Assembly: GCA_963780795.1 (NCBI GenBank)
Contig: CAWADH010000008.1
Location: forward strand, 620,001-684,000
Length of the DNA: 64,000 nucleotides
Direction: 5' to 3'
Source of the DNA: DATJGR01 sp963780795
GTDB lineage: Bacteria > Pseudomonadota > Gammaproteobacteria > Pseudomonadales > Azotimanducaceae
The position numbers and the translations under genes are program-made. The first letter of the stretch is position 1, and each line of letters begins with the position of its first letter. The notes beneath the pieces were generated by a model. The model ran no database searches and was not told the origin of the DNA. It saw only the letters and a program-made list of their open reading frames with translations. Shown piece by piece: positions 18,730-26,521 of the stretch.

Positions 18730-18758
18730 TTATAAGCCGGGGTATTACGCAATGTCAA
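18730..18758 (-). promoter_or_regulatory. Sigma70 promoter of TonB receptor gene 1
   Basis: On the minus strand, TTGACA (18758-18753), a 17-nt spacer beginning TTGCG, then TTATAA(A) (18735-18730). It matches the promoters of the other two receptor genes in sequence and spacing and lies about 90 nt before the ATG, giving a leader of roughly 80 nt. Confidence 0.8.
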
Positions 18759-18896
18759 CGCGACTGTTACCAGATGACTCAGGAATGTAGAACAATCGTA
18801 ACACTCCGAAACACCGACCCACGCGAAATGCAAGCTTGACCGCACCCACGCGCGAATGGTTAGGAAGTTCCGTTCGGTAACATTTCGCTCGAGGGG

Positions 18897-19451
18897 CTAA
18901 CGTCCGGGCGACTCGCCTCGTTCGATCCACTTTCGAGCCATCCGCAACATCGACGACTCGGTGGTAAACGCGTCGATCTCGTCGATCTTCACCCACCGCA
19001 ATGCATGCGATTCGTCGCTGACGCGGTACGCCTCTCCGCTCACCGTTTGCAATGCATAACGGGCATCGAAGTGGTGATGCGCGGGATCGTCCAGGCGCGC
19101 CGGAATCAGATGGATGTCGATGTCGAACAGCTGATCGCAAACGGGCTCCACGACGAGCCCCGATTCCTCGACCGCCTCCCGGCAGGCGACCCGCAGCGGA
19201 TCGTCGTCGCCGTCACTGTGCCCGCCGAGTTGCAACCAGCGATTCAGTTTGCGGTGGTGCGTCAGCAGCACGTGCGTCTGTTGCGGGTTGACGATCCACG
19301 CCGAGCCGGTGACGTGTCCGGCCCAGCAATTTCGGTGGAAACAGCGCGGTTCACTCGCGACGAACGTCTCGAATCGGTCGATCGTGGCGGTCTCGGCCGG
19401 ATAGCGCCGCCGGTATTCCGACAGCTGTCGAACGACATCGCTCTGACTCAT
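18897..19451 (-). CDS. NUDIX hydrolase
   Basis: A 184-residue NUDIX pyrophosphohydrolase. The Nudix box reads GHSDGDDDPLRVACREAVEE followed by SGL. It fits the GX5EX7REUXEEXGU pattern except that the first Glu is Asp, as occurs in the GGHxDGD subfamily. The ATG at 19451 is chosen because the frame upstream overlaps the TonB receptor 2 terminator and the end of that gene. The natural substrate is unknown. It lies between receptor genes 2 and 1, separated from both by terminator or promoter signals, so it is probably transcribed on its own. Confidence 0.85.
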   Translation of the reverse strand: MSQSDVVRQLSEYRRRYPAETATIDRFETFVASEPRCFHRNCWAGHVTGSAWIVNPQQTHVLLTHHRKLNRWLQLGGHSDGDDDPLRVACREAVEESGLVVEPVCDQLFDIDIHLIPARLDDPAHHHFDARYALQTVSGEAYRVSDESHALRWVKIDEIDAFTTESSMLRMARKWIERGESPGR

Positions 19452-19476
19452 TACGCGATGATGCAGTTCTCCAACG

Positions 19477-19501
19477 AAAAAAGAAGGGGGCCGAAGCCCC
19501 C
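19477..19501 (-). terminator. Intrinsic terminator of TonB-dependent receptor gene 2
   Basis: On the minus strand: GGGGGC, TTCG loop, GCCCCC, then TTCTTTTTTC. Same design as the terminator of receptor gene 1, 28 nt after the stop, separating the receptor from the NUDIX gene. Confidence 0.88.
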
Positions 19502-19528
19502 TGTTCGAATCGTCGATCCGGATTCTTG

Positions 19529-22500
19529 TTATTTGATCGCGCCGAACTTGAAGTCGACCGAGATTCCCAATTGCTGCGGAATCGTGTTCGAACCTGAGCG
19601 GCGGAAGTTCACGTCCTCGTTGGAACCATAGTGGTCGACCTGCCGCAGACCGATGTCGTTGAAGACGTTGTCGGCGAACGCCGCCACCGTCCACGCCGTG
19701 CTGGGTGAGACCCACGTGGCCCGCAGGTCGGTGCGTTGGTACGACGGTGCCGCGTCTTCCTCAGATTCGAAGGCCGAGAAGTACACCTTGTCGATCCAGC
19801 TCCAGTTGGCCAGGAACGTCAGAGAGCCGCGGTCCGCCATCTGCCACGTGTACTGCGCATACACGCCACCCTTCATCTCCGGTACCTGCAGCATCTGTTT
19901 GCCGTCGAGATCAATCGGGATCGAAGCCGGGTCGAATAGCGACGGCGGCCGATCCGGGTTGTTGGGATCATTGACCGTGAAGTTGTCGGTGTACTCGCTG
20001 TGCGTGTAGCTGAAGTTCGCGCCGATGGTGAGATTGTCGGTGATCAGCCAGTCGACATCGGTATCCCAGCCGAGAATCATTGCCGACGGCACCGAGAACA
20101 CGCTCGTTGACAAATTCGCAGGGTTGGCTCCGCCCGGTCCCGTACCGAACGTCTCAACATTCTTGTAGTCGTAGTAGTACAGCGCCGAGTTCAACTGCAT
20201 CGTGCCGTCACGCAACGTACCTTTGTAGCCCAACTCGTACGAAATCAAGCTCTCGGTCTTGAACGTTCGTTCTGCGCTGAAGAACACCAGGTTGAAACCA
20301 CCAGCGCGCGATCCTTTGGTCGCTGACAGGTAGATCAGATCGTTGTCGGTCGGCGTGAAGTCGATGTTGACGCGCCAGGTGATGTCATCGTCCTTGCGCT
20401 GTTCCTGGCGCCACAGGCTGGTACTGACAGGAATGCCGTTCACCAGAAGGCGCTGGGGATTCAAGATCGTCCCGTCGGCTGCCAAATAGCCAAACGCCTG
20501 GTTGAGCCCGGCCAGCGACGACTGCGTCGTAGTCGTGCCGCCGGCCGTGCATCCAGCCGTGCCTGTGGTACAAGGCAGACCCGCTGACCCGTTGAAACCA
20601 AGCGGAACGATCAACTCTTCGTTGTAGAAAAAGAGATTCTCTTCACCCGTCAACTGGTCGCGCGCCCACCTCGCACCAAGGGTCAATGCCCAGTGCTCGT
20701 TGAACGTGTACACGCCTTGTGTATAAGCGGCGAACGAATTCCGCTCGCTCCGCGTCTGATATTGAAGATCTGTCCCGGAGACGAACGGGTTCTGGTGCGC
20801 TACGTGGCTGTTGGTATTTCCCTTCCAGCTTCCGAAACACAGCGCCGACGTCGGCAGAGCGAACGCGTCTGGGAAGCAGTTGACTCCATTGAACAAGCCG
20901 GGTGTCGCGGGTGCACCATTGACTTGCCGCTGGCCGAAGTACTTCGCACTGAATAGCTGCATTTGCGGCAGGCCGTCCAGGAAACCTAGACCTGGGACCG
21001 CAGCATACGGAATCGGATTGGCAGCCGTTCCAAACGCCGGATTGGCGTACCGAGAGCTGCAGGGTTGATTCAGCGTGCAGAGGCTGTCGTAGAAGTCGCC
21101 CCGTTGGGTGATCTTCGAGTCGTAATAGAACAACCCACTCGTCAGCGAGAACTGGTCGCTGACGTCCGTGAACGCCTGCAATTCGTGCGATGTGTATTCC
21201 GCTTCCTGGCTGACGTAGAACTGGTTGTCGAACACGGTGCTGCTGGTCAGATCGACATCGGTGTTGCGGTCGTAGAAGAACGACGAGTAGCCGAAGATGT
21301 ACTTCAGCGTGACTTTGTCATTCACCTGCCAGGAAATATCCGATGTGCCGGCTTGTTGGTCGAAGCCTTCGTTCTGCAGACCGTTGGTATCGGTCACCAG
21401 GTCGCCGCCGTTCAAGTTGTCGAACCCGAGCACCCGCAATTTCGAAGGATCGGCACCATAGGCATAGTTCGGATGGTTCGTTGTGCCGCTGCCGGTAGCA
21501 TAGTCAACACCTGGCACCACGCGTTGGGCCGTTACCGTCGAGCCGTCTGCGGGATTCGAGAAGGTGAATGTCGGTAACCCTGCGACTGTGCACCCGACAC
21601 CGCCCGGCGCTGCCGCATTCGATCCAAAGAAACCGCCGGTCGGTCCTCGAACCCCGGGGACCTGCGTCACCGCTGTGCGCGTCGTCAAGTTCGGGCATGG
21701 AACGCTGGGATTAACCGCCCGATAACCGAACACATAGGTGTCGGTATTACGCGCATTCTTGTGGTCGTCGCCATTTTCAGAAAAGGTGACGATACCGGCG
21801 GCGTCTGCGCCGCCCATCCGGCGCCGCAAGCTGCGTTCGTTACCGCGGATCAGCCAGGTGATGTCGTCGCTGGGTGTCCACTGCAACGCCAGCGAATAGT
21901 TCTCGTCGCCGAAGTTGTCCGGGTCCTGGTTGCCCGACAGATCCTTGATCGCACCATCGCGAACCCGCTTCACACCGGTCAACCGCGCATCGAGGATGCC
22001 GCCGATGATCGGTCCCGACAGCATGCCGTACTCTTCCTGCAGGCCGTCGCTGCCAGTAATGACTTTCGCCTCACCTTCGAACTCGTCGGTCGGTTTCTTG
22101 TTGATGAAGTTCACCGCCCCGCCGATGGCGTTGCGGCCGTACAACGTGCCTTGCGGACCGCGCAGCACTTCCACCCGCTCGATGTCGAACAGACCGCCTT
22201 CGCTCGAGGCGATACCGAAGTCTTCCGAGTAGACGCTGTTCGCGTAGGTCGCGATGCCGGGGTCGCCGCCGAGGTTGCGGAAGTTCCGGCCGATACCGCG
22301 GATCGCCATGTCGTAGGGCTGAATGACCGCCGCCGGAATCATGTTCTGCAGGTCTTCCGCATTGCGGATGCCGAAGTCTTCGAGCATCTGACCGGTGAAC
22401 GCCGTGATCGAAATCGACGTATCGCTGATGCTCGCCTCTTTACGCTCCGCGGTAACGACCACTTCTTCGATCTGGCGTCGCTCGGCAGGCGATTCAGCCG

Positions 22501-22696
22501 CGGCAGGCGTTGCTTCCGCCGCGGAAACCGTCTGTGTCATGAACGCTGCTGAGAAAAGTACAGGCAGCCCGACCGAACACGATCTCAACCAACTTCTCAG
22601 CGGTGACCTGGTCGGAACGTCAGGTATAAAGGGAACTAAATTGGTCAGCTCGGCATTGGCATAAACGCCAATACACTCCTTAGCGCGGAATGCCAT
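19529..22696 (-). CDS. TonB-dependent outer-membrane receptor, paralogue 2
   Basis: A 1055-residue TonB-dependent receptor homologous over its full length to the receptors at 15514 and 23250, with most divergence in the extracellular loops. Signal sequence about 1-59 with a long charged n-region, TonB box EVVVTA (78-83), plug motif LRGPQGTLYGRNAIGGAVN, barrel, and a C-terminal end of FGAIK. The ATG at 22696 is preceded by GGGGAG 8 nt upstream, as in paralogue 3. Loop Cys pairs differ from the paralogues. It has its own promoter and hairpin terminator. The substrate is unknown. Confidence 0.95.
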   Translation of the reverse strand: MAFRAKECIGVYANAELTNLVPFIPDVPTRSPLRSWLRSCSVGLPVLFSAAFMTQTVSAAEATPAAAESPAERRQIEEVVVTAERKEASISDTSISITAFTGQMLEDFGIRNAEDLQNMIPAAVIQPYDMAIRGIGRNFRNLGGDPGIATYANSVYSEDFGIASSEGGLFDIERVEVLRGPQGTLYGRNAIGGAVNFINKKPTDEFEGEAKVITGSDGLQEEYGMLSGPIIGGILDARLTGVKRVRDGAIKDLSGNQDPDNFGDENYSLALQWTPSDDITWLIRGNERSLRRRMGGADAAGIVTFSENGDDHKNARNTDTYVFGYRAVNPSVPCPNLTTRTAVTQVPGVRGPTGGFFGSNAAAPGGVGCTVAGLPTFTFSNPADGSTVTAQRVVPGVDYATGSGTTNHPNYAYGADPSKLRVLGFDNLNGGDLVTDTNGLQNEGFDQQAGTSDISWQVNDKVTLKYIFGYSSFFYDRNTDVDLTSSTVFDNQFYVSQEAEYTSHELQAFTDVSDQFSLTSGLFYYDSKITQRGDFYDSLCTLNQPCSSRYANPAFGTAANPIPYAAVPGLGFLDGLPQMQLFSAKYFGQRQVNGAPATPGLFNGVNCFPDAFALPTSALCFGSWKGNTNSHVAHQNPFVSGTDLQYQTRSERNSFAAYTQGVYTFNEHWALTLGARWARDQLTGEENLFFYNEELIVPLGFNGSAGLPCTTGTAGCTAGGTTTTQSSLAGLNQAFGYLAADGTILNPQRLLVNGIPVSTSLWRQEQRKDDDITWRVNIDFTPTDNDLIYLSATKGSRAGGFNLVFFSAERTFKTESLISYELGYKGTLRDGTMQLNSALYYYDYKNVETFGTGPGGANPANLSTSVFSVPSAMILGWDTDVDWLITDNLTIGANFSYTHSEYTDNFTVNDPNNPDRPPSLFDPASIPIDLDGKQMLQVPEMKGGVYAQYTWQMADRGSLTFLANWSWIDKVYFSAFESEEDAAPSYQRTDLRATWVSPSTAWTVAAFADNVFNDIGLRQVDHYGSNEDVNFRRSGSNTIPQQLGISVDFKFGAIK

Positions 22697-22773
22697 TTGA
22701 TGATCTCCCCGTCTGAATAGGCCCACACGAACTGAGCCGTGGGTTGACAGACCCTCCCAGATCCGTCAAAGAC

Positions 22774-22802
22774 CTTATATGCGGCGCTTTCCGCAATGTC
22801 AA
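22774..22802 (-). promoter_or_regulatory. Sigma70 promoter of TonB receptor gene 2
   Basis: On the minus strand, TTGACA (22802-22797), a 17-nt spacer beginning TTGCGG, then TATAAG (22779-22774), about 78 nt before the receptor ATG. The 5' flank CAGTCGCG and the start of the spacer match the receptor 1 promoter. Confidence 0.8.
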
Positions 22803-22916
22803 CGCGACTGTCTGCGGTATGCGTCGTCCGCGCTGAGTTACTGTCGAAGCAAGTCAAATTCGACATCCTCCGGTCTATGATGCGGCGTCCATTCAACGCA
22901 AAACGGAGCGCTCATC

Positions 22917-23201
22917 GTGCTGGCAGTCATCGCAAAACTGAAGGTCATCGTCGGAAAGGAATCGGAGTTCGAGAAAGTCATGTTGGGGCTGGTAAAGGAA
23001 GTGCGCGCCAACGAACCGGGCAACAAGATGTACACGCTCACCAAGAGCGATGCCGGCGAATATCTGATGCTCGAGCTCTACGACAGCGAAGCCGCGTTGA
23101 CCGCGCACGGTCAGACCGCCCACTTCAAAGCAGCCGGTCCAAAATTCGCCGGATTGATGGCCGGCCGCCCCGAGATTCAGCAGCTGAAGGTCGTCGGCTG
23201 A
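22917..23201 (+). CDS. Antibiotic biosynthesis monooxygenase (ABM) family protein
   Basis: A 94-residue ferredoxin-like ABM/YgiN fold protein (LAVIAKLKVIVGKESEFEKV at the start, YLMLELYDSEAALTAH in the middle, ending in QQLKVVG). Characterised relatives are small cofactor-less monooxygenases acting on quinols or aromatic polyketides; the substrate here is unknown. The start is GTG 22917 with ACGGAG about 9 nt upstream. It is transcribed divergently from receptor gene 2 and convergently with receptor gene 3, whose terminator begins immediately after the stop. Confidence 0.85.
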   Translation: MLAVIAKLKVIVGKESEFEKVMLGLVKEVRANEPGNKMYTLTKSDAGEYLMLELYDSEAALTAHGQTAHFKAAGPKFAGLMAGRPEIQQLKVVG

Positions 23202-23225
23202 AAAAAGGGGGGGCTTTCGCCCCCC
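23201..23225 (-). terminator. Intrinsic terminator of TonB-dependent receptor gene 3
   Basis: On the minus strand: GGGGGGC, a GAAA loop, GCCCCCC followed by TTTTTT. Same layout as the other two receptor terminators but with a GNRA loop. It abuts the stop codon of the plus-strand ABM gene. Confidence 0.88.
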
Positions 23226-23249
23226 TGTTCAGTCGTTCTCAGCCACTTT

Positions 23250-26200
23250 CTATTTGAAAGCGCCAAACTTGTAGAGAACTTCCATTCCGTACGTCCGCGG
23301 ATTCGTCAACGTGCCGCCACGACGGAAGTCCTGCGATTCGTCAGACGCTTCGATCTGACGGATACCGATGTCGTCAAACACGTTGTTGCAGAAGGCGGCA
23401 ACGGTCCATGCAGTATCCGACGACAGCCACGTAATGCGCGCGTCGGTGCGGTTGTAGTGCGGCGCCTGGTCGCTGGGGTTCTCGAACACGTCGAAGTAGA
23501 CGGAGTCGATGTAGGAATAATCGACAAGCGCCGTCACCGTGCCGCGGTCTCCCGGTACAGGCCACGCATACTGTGCGTACGCATCGGCCTTGTACTCCGG
23601 AACGCGCAGCATCTGGTTGCCCTTGATATTGAACGGCGTGGCGTCCGGGGCGAACAACGAAGCGGGTCGCTTCGCGTCGTACAGGTCGACCATGGTGAAG
23701 TCTTCGGTGTATTCACTGTGTGTGTAGCTGAAGGTTGCGCCCAACGTAATCCGTTGGTTCACCAACCACAGAACGTCGGTATCGAAGCCGATCATCTCCG
23801 CGCCAGGAACGGCGAACACACTCACCGAGTCGCCGCCCAGCGCGGACGGGCTCGCGCCGAACGTGTGCACGTGACTGTAATCGTAGTAGTACAACGCGGA
23901 GTTGACCTGCATGGTGCCATCGAGAATCTCGCCTTTGTATCCCAACTCGTACGCCACCAGTGTCTCGGGCTGGTACTTGGCGTTCTGGCTGAAGAACACC
24001 AGGTTGAAACCGCCGGCACGCGTTCCACTCGTCACCGAGAAGTAGAACAGGTCCTTATCGTTCGGCGTCCAGTCGAGGTTGATACGACCAGTCACTGCGT
24101 CGTCTTTGCGGTACAGCTGCCGCCACAATGACTCGGTCACGGGAAGTCCTGCAGTGCGCAGATTGTTGTAGTCGACGATCGCGCCGTCCGGAGTCATCGC
24201 ACCGATCGCGACGTTCATCGCGGTGAGCTGCGCTGCCGGCAGGTCGCCGCCGAATCCGCCGAGGTTCTCGACATAGGTGAACAGGTTTTCTTCGCCGTGC
24301 AACTGGTCGCGAGCCCAGCGAGCGCCCAACGTCAACGCGAAGTGCTCGTTGAACGTGTAGACGCTCTGGCTATACAGCGCGAACGCCTCCCGTTCGGAGC
24401 GCGTCTGATACTCAAGGTTCGTGCCGGTCGTTTTGGGACCGTGAGCGACGCGGTCGCCCGTATCAGCGCTCCACTGACCTTCGCAGAACCGGAACGGGTT
24501 TCCATTGAACGGCACCGACGAGCAGAACGCAGCGGTCAGTGGGTTCAGCCCCGACGGGACGCCGTTCCTCGCCGCAAGACCCGACTGCTTTGCGGTAAAC
24601 AGATCCACCTTCGGCAGCAATGGGACAAATCCCGCGAATGGTTGGCCCGGTGCAGTCGCGGCGACCGGCACAGCGGCGGTATAGTTGAAGTTCGAATTGA
24701 ACTTGCTGTTGCCATTCGAGTTGTAGAAGTCGCCACGCTGAGTAATCGCCGCATTGTAGTAAAACAAGCCAGTGGTGGACGTGAACGAATCGGTCCAGTC
24801 CGTGAAGAACTGCAGCTCGTGGGAGACGTACTCAGTCTCCTGACTGACGTAGAACTGTCGGTCGCCGGAGAAGATCACGTTATTGTTGTTGCCGACGGTG
24901 GTCGGCGTGAACGTATCGGTGTTGCTCGTCAGTTCGGTGTCAGACGTCCGATCGTAGAAGTAGTCGGTGTAACCAAAGATGTACTTGATCGAAAACTGGT
25001 CGTTGATGGTCCAGCGGATGTCGGTCGAGTTCGCCTGCTGATCGAAGTATTCATCCTGGCGGCCGCTCGTGTCGGTCTGGACGTCTGAACCGCTGATGCT
25101 GCCGAGGCCCATCATCTTCTGCCGGGACAGATCCGTGCCGAACGCCTGGTTGTTGATCTGGTTCGCGCCGACTATGCCAAAGTCGACACCAGGCGTGACC
25201 CTTTGCGCGGTAACGTCGGCCCCTGTGACCGGATCCTTGAAGGTGTAGATCGCCGTGCCGCCGGGCTGATTCGCGTTGTTCAGCGTCGCCCCCGTAACCA
25301 CGCAGTCCGGCACACTCCGGTCGACCAGCGTGGAACACGGGGTGGTACCCACCCGTCGGTAGCCCATCGCAAACGACGTCGTGTTCCGTTCGTTGCCCGT
25401 CACCGGGTCTGGCGTACCACCGTTCTCGGTCAGGCTGACGATACCGGCGGCATCCGCACCGCCCATCCGGCGGCGATAGCTACGCTCGTTGCCGCGCGTG
25501 TTGAACTCGAGGTTGTCGGTCGGCGTCCAGCGCAGTTCCAGCGCATAGTTCTCGTCGCCGTAGTTGTCGGGGTTCTGGTTGCCCGACTTGTCGTCGATGT
25601 AGCCGTCGCGCGTACGCTTCGTGCCGGTAAAGCGTGCCGACAGAATGTTGTCGATCAACGGACCCGACAACATTCCGTACTCTTCTTTCAGGTCGTAGTT
25701 GCCCGCGACCACCCGCGCTTCGCCTTCGAACTCGTTCGTCGGCAGCTTGTTGATGAAGTTCACCGCGCCGCCGATCGCGTTACGGCCGTACAACGTGCCT
25801 TGCGGACCGCGCAGCACTTCGATCCGCTCGATGTCGAACAGACCACCTTCGGTCGATGCAATACCGAAGTCTTCCGAATACACGCCGTTCAGATACGTCG
25901 CGATGCCCGGGTCGCCGCCCAGCGAACGGAAGTTACGACCGACGCCGCGGATCGCCATGTCATACGGCTCGATGACCGCAGCAGGAATGAATTTCTGCAG
26001 GTCTTCCTGGTTGCGGATGCCGAAGTCTTCGAGCATCTGGCCGGTGAACGCGGTGATCGAAATCGACGTGTCGCTGACGGTCGACTCCTTACGTTCCGCG
26101 GTGACCACCACTTCCTCGATCTGGCGTCGATCCGAACTCGCTGCGGGGGCGGCATCTGCGGCCGAAACGGTCTGCGCCATGAATGCAGCTGACAGCAGAA

Positions 26201-26333
26201 TCGGCAACCCGTGAGCACACGGCTTCATCCAATGACGAAGCCATACTGTCCGACTGAAGGGTGTTGCGCGAACAAAACTACTGAGGTCGGCATCGGCGCA
26301 GCTGCCGACGCGCTCCTTGGAGCGGATTGCCAT
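23250..26333 (-). CDS. TonB-dependent outer-membrane receptor, paralogue 3
   Basis: A 1027-residue receptor, nearly identical to paralogue 1 across the plug and much of the barrel and diverged in loops. Extended signal sequence about 1-58, TonB box EVVVTA near 74-79, plug LRGPQGTLYGRNAIGGAVN, C-terminal end FGAFK. ATG 26333 is preceded by GGGGAG 8 nt upstream; the frame stays open 48 nt further but the paralogues agree on this start. It has its own promoter and terminator. Likely the product of local duplication followed by loop diversification; the ligand is unknown. Confidence 0.95.
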   Translation of the reverse strand: MAIRSKERVGSCADADLSSFVRATPFSRTVWLRHWMKPCAHGLPILLSAAFMAQTVSAADAAPAASSDRRQIEEVVVTAERKESTVSDTSISITAFTGQMLEDFGIRNQEDLQKFIPAAVIEPYDMAIRGVGRNFRSLGGDPGIATYLNGVYSEDFGIASTEGGLFDIERIEVLRGPQGTLYGRNAIGGAVNFINKLPTNEFEGEARVVAGNYDLKEEYGMLSGPLIDNILSARFTGTKRTRDGYIDDKSGNQNPDNYGDENYALELRWTPTDNLEFNTRGNERSYRRRMGGADAAGIVSLTENGGTPDPVTGNERNTTSFAMGYRRVGTTPCSTLVDRSVPDCVVTGATLNNANQPGGTAIYTFKDPVTGADVTAQRVTPGVDFGIVGANQINNQAFGTDLSRQKMMGLGSISGSDVQTDTSGRQDEYFDQQANSTDIRWTINDQFSIKYIFGYTDYFYDRTSDTELTSNTDTFTPTTVGNNNNVIFSGDRQFYVSQETEYVSHELQFFTDWTDSFTSTTGLFYYNAAITQRGDFYNSNGNSKFNSNFNYTAAVPVAATAPGQPFAGFVPLLPKVDLFTAKQSGLAARNGVPSGLNPLTAAFCSSVPFNGNPFRFCEGQWSADTGDRVAHGPKTTGTNLEYQTRSEREAFALYSQSVYTFNEHFALTLGARWARDQLHGEENLFTYVENLGGFGGDLPAAQLTAMNVAIGAMTPDGAIVDYNNLRTAGLPVTESLWRQLYRKDDAVTGRINLDWTPNDKDLFYFSVTSGTRAGGFNLVFFSQNAKYQPETLVAYELGYKGEILDGTMQVNSALYYYDYSHVHTFGASPSALGGDSVSVFAVPGAEMIGFDTDVLWLVNQRITLGATFSYTHSEYTEDFTMVDLYDAKRPASLFAPDATPFNIKGNQMLRVPEYKADAYAQYAWPVPGDRGTVTALVDYSYIDSVYFDVFENPSDQAPHYNRTDARITWLSSDTAWTVAAFCNNVFDDIGIRQIEASDESQDFRRGGTLTNPRTYGMEVLYKFGAFK

Positions 26334-26418
26334 GCGATGATCTCCCCGTGTGACTGGACTCCACTTTGTGCTCCCACACAACGTGGCCGAAGATCTCTCC
26401 CAAGACCTTCGTCAAACG

Positions 26419-26447
26419 TTTATATGCGGCGACTCATGCAAAGTCAA
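26419..26447 (-). promoter_or_regulatory. Sigma70 promoter of TonB receptor gene 3
   Basis: On the minus strand, TTGACT (26447-26442), a 17-nt spacer beginning TTGC, then TATAAA (26424-26419), about 85 nt before the ATG. It aligns with the promoters of receptor genes 1 and 2. Confidence 0.8.
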
Positions 26448-26481
26448 CGCATCGAAACGCAAATGCCGCGACGCAAATTGC

Positions 26482-26503
26482 AACGCGCAGATGTTTGCGC
26501 GTT
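26482..26503 (-). terminator. Hairpin downstream of cobT
   Basis: A perfect 8-bp inverted repeat, AACGCGCA / TGCGCGTT, with a 6-nt loop, 18 nt after the cobT stop and just upstream of the receptor 3 promoter. The following T content is weak (GCAATTTG), so termination is possible but unproven. Confidence 0.4.
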
Positions 26504-26521
26504 ATGCGATCGAGTCATCTC

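Noticed and set aside
15514..26333. The three TonB receptors as an assembly duplication artefact
   Set aside because: They differ in length and loops and have distinct intergenic sequences and neighbours, so they are true paralogues.
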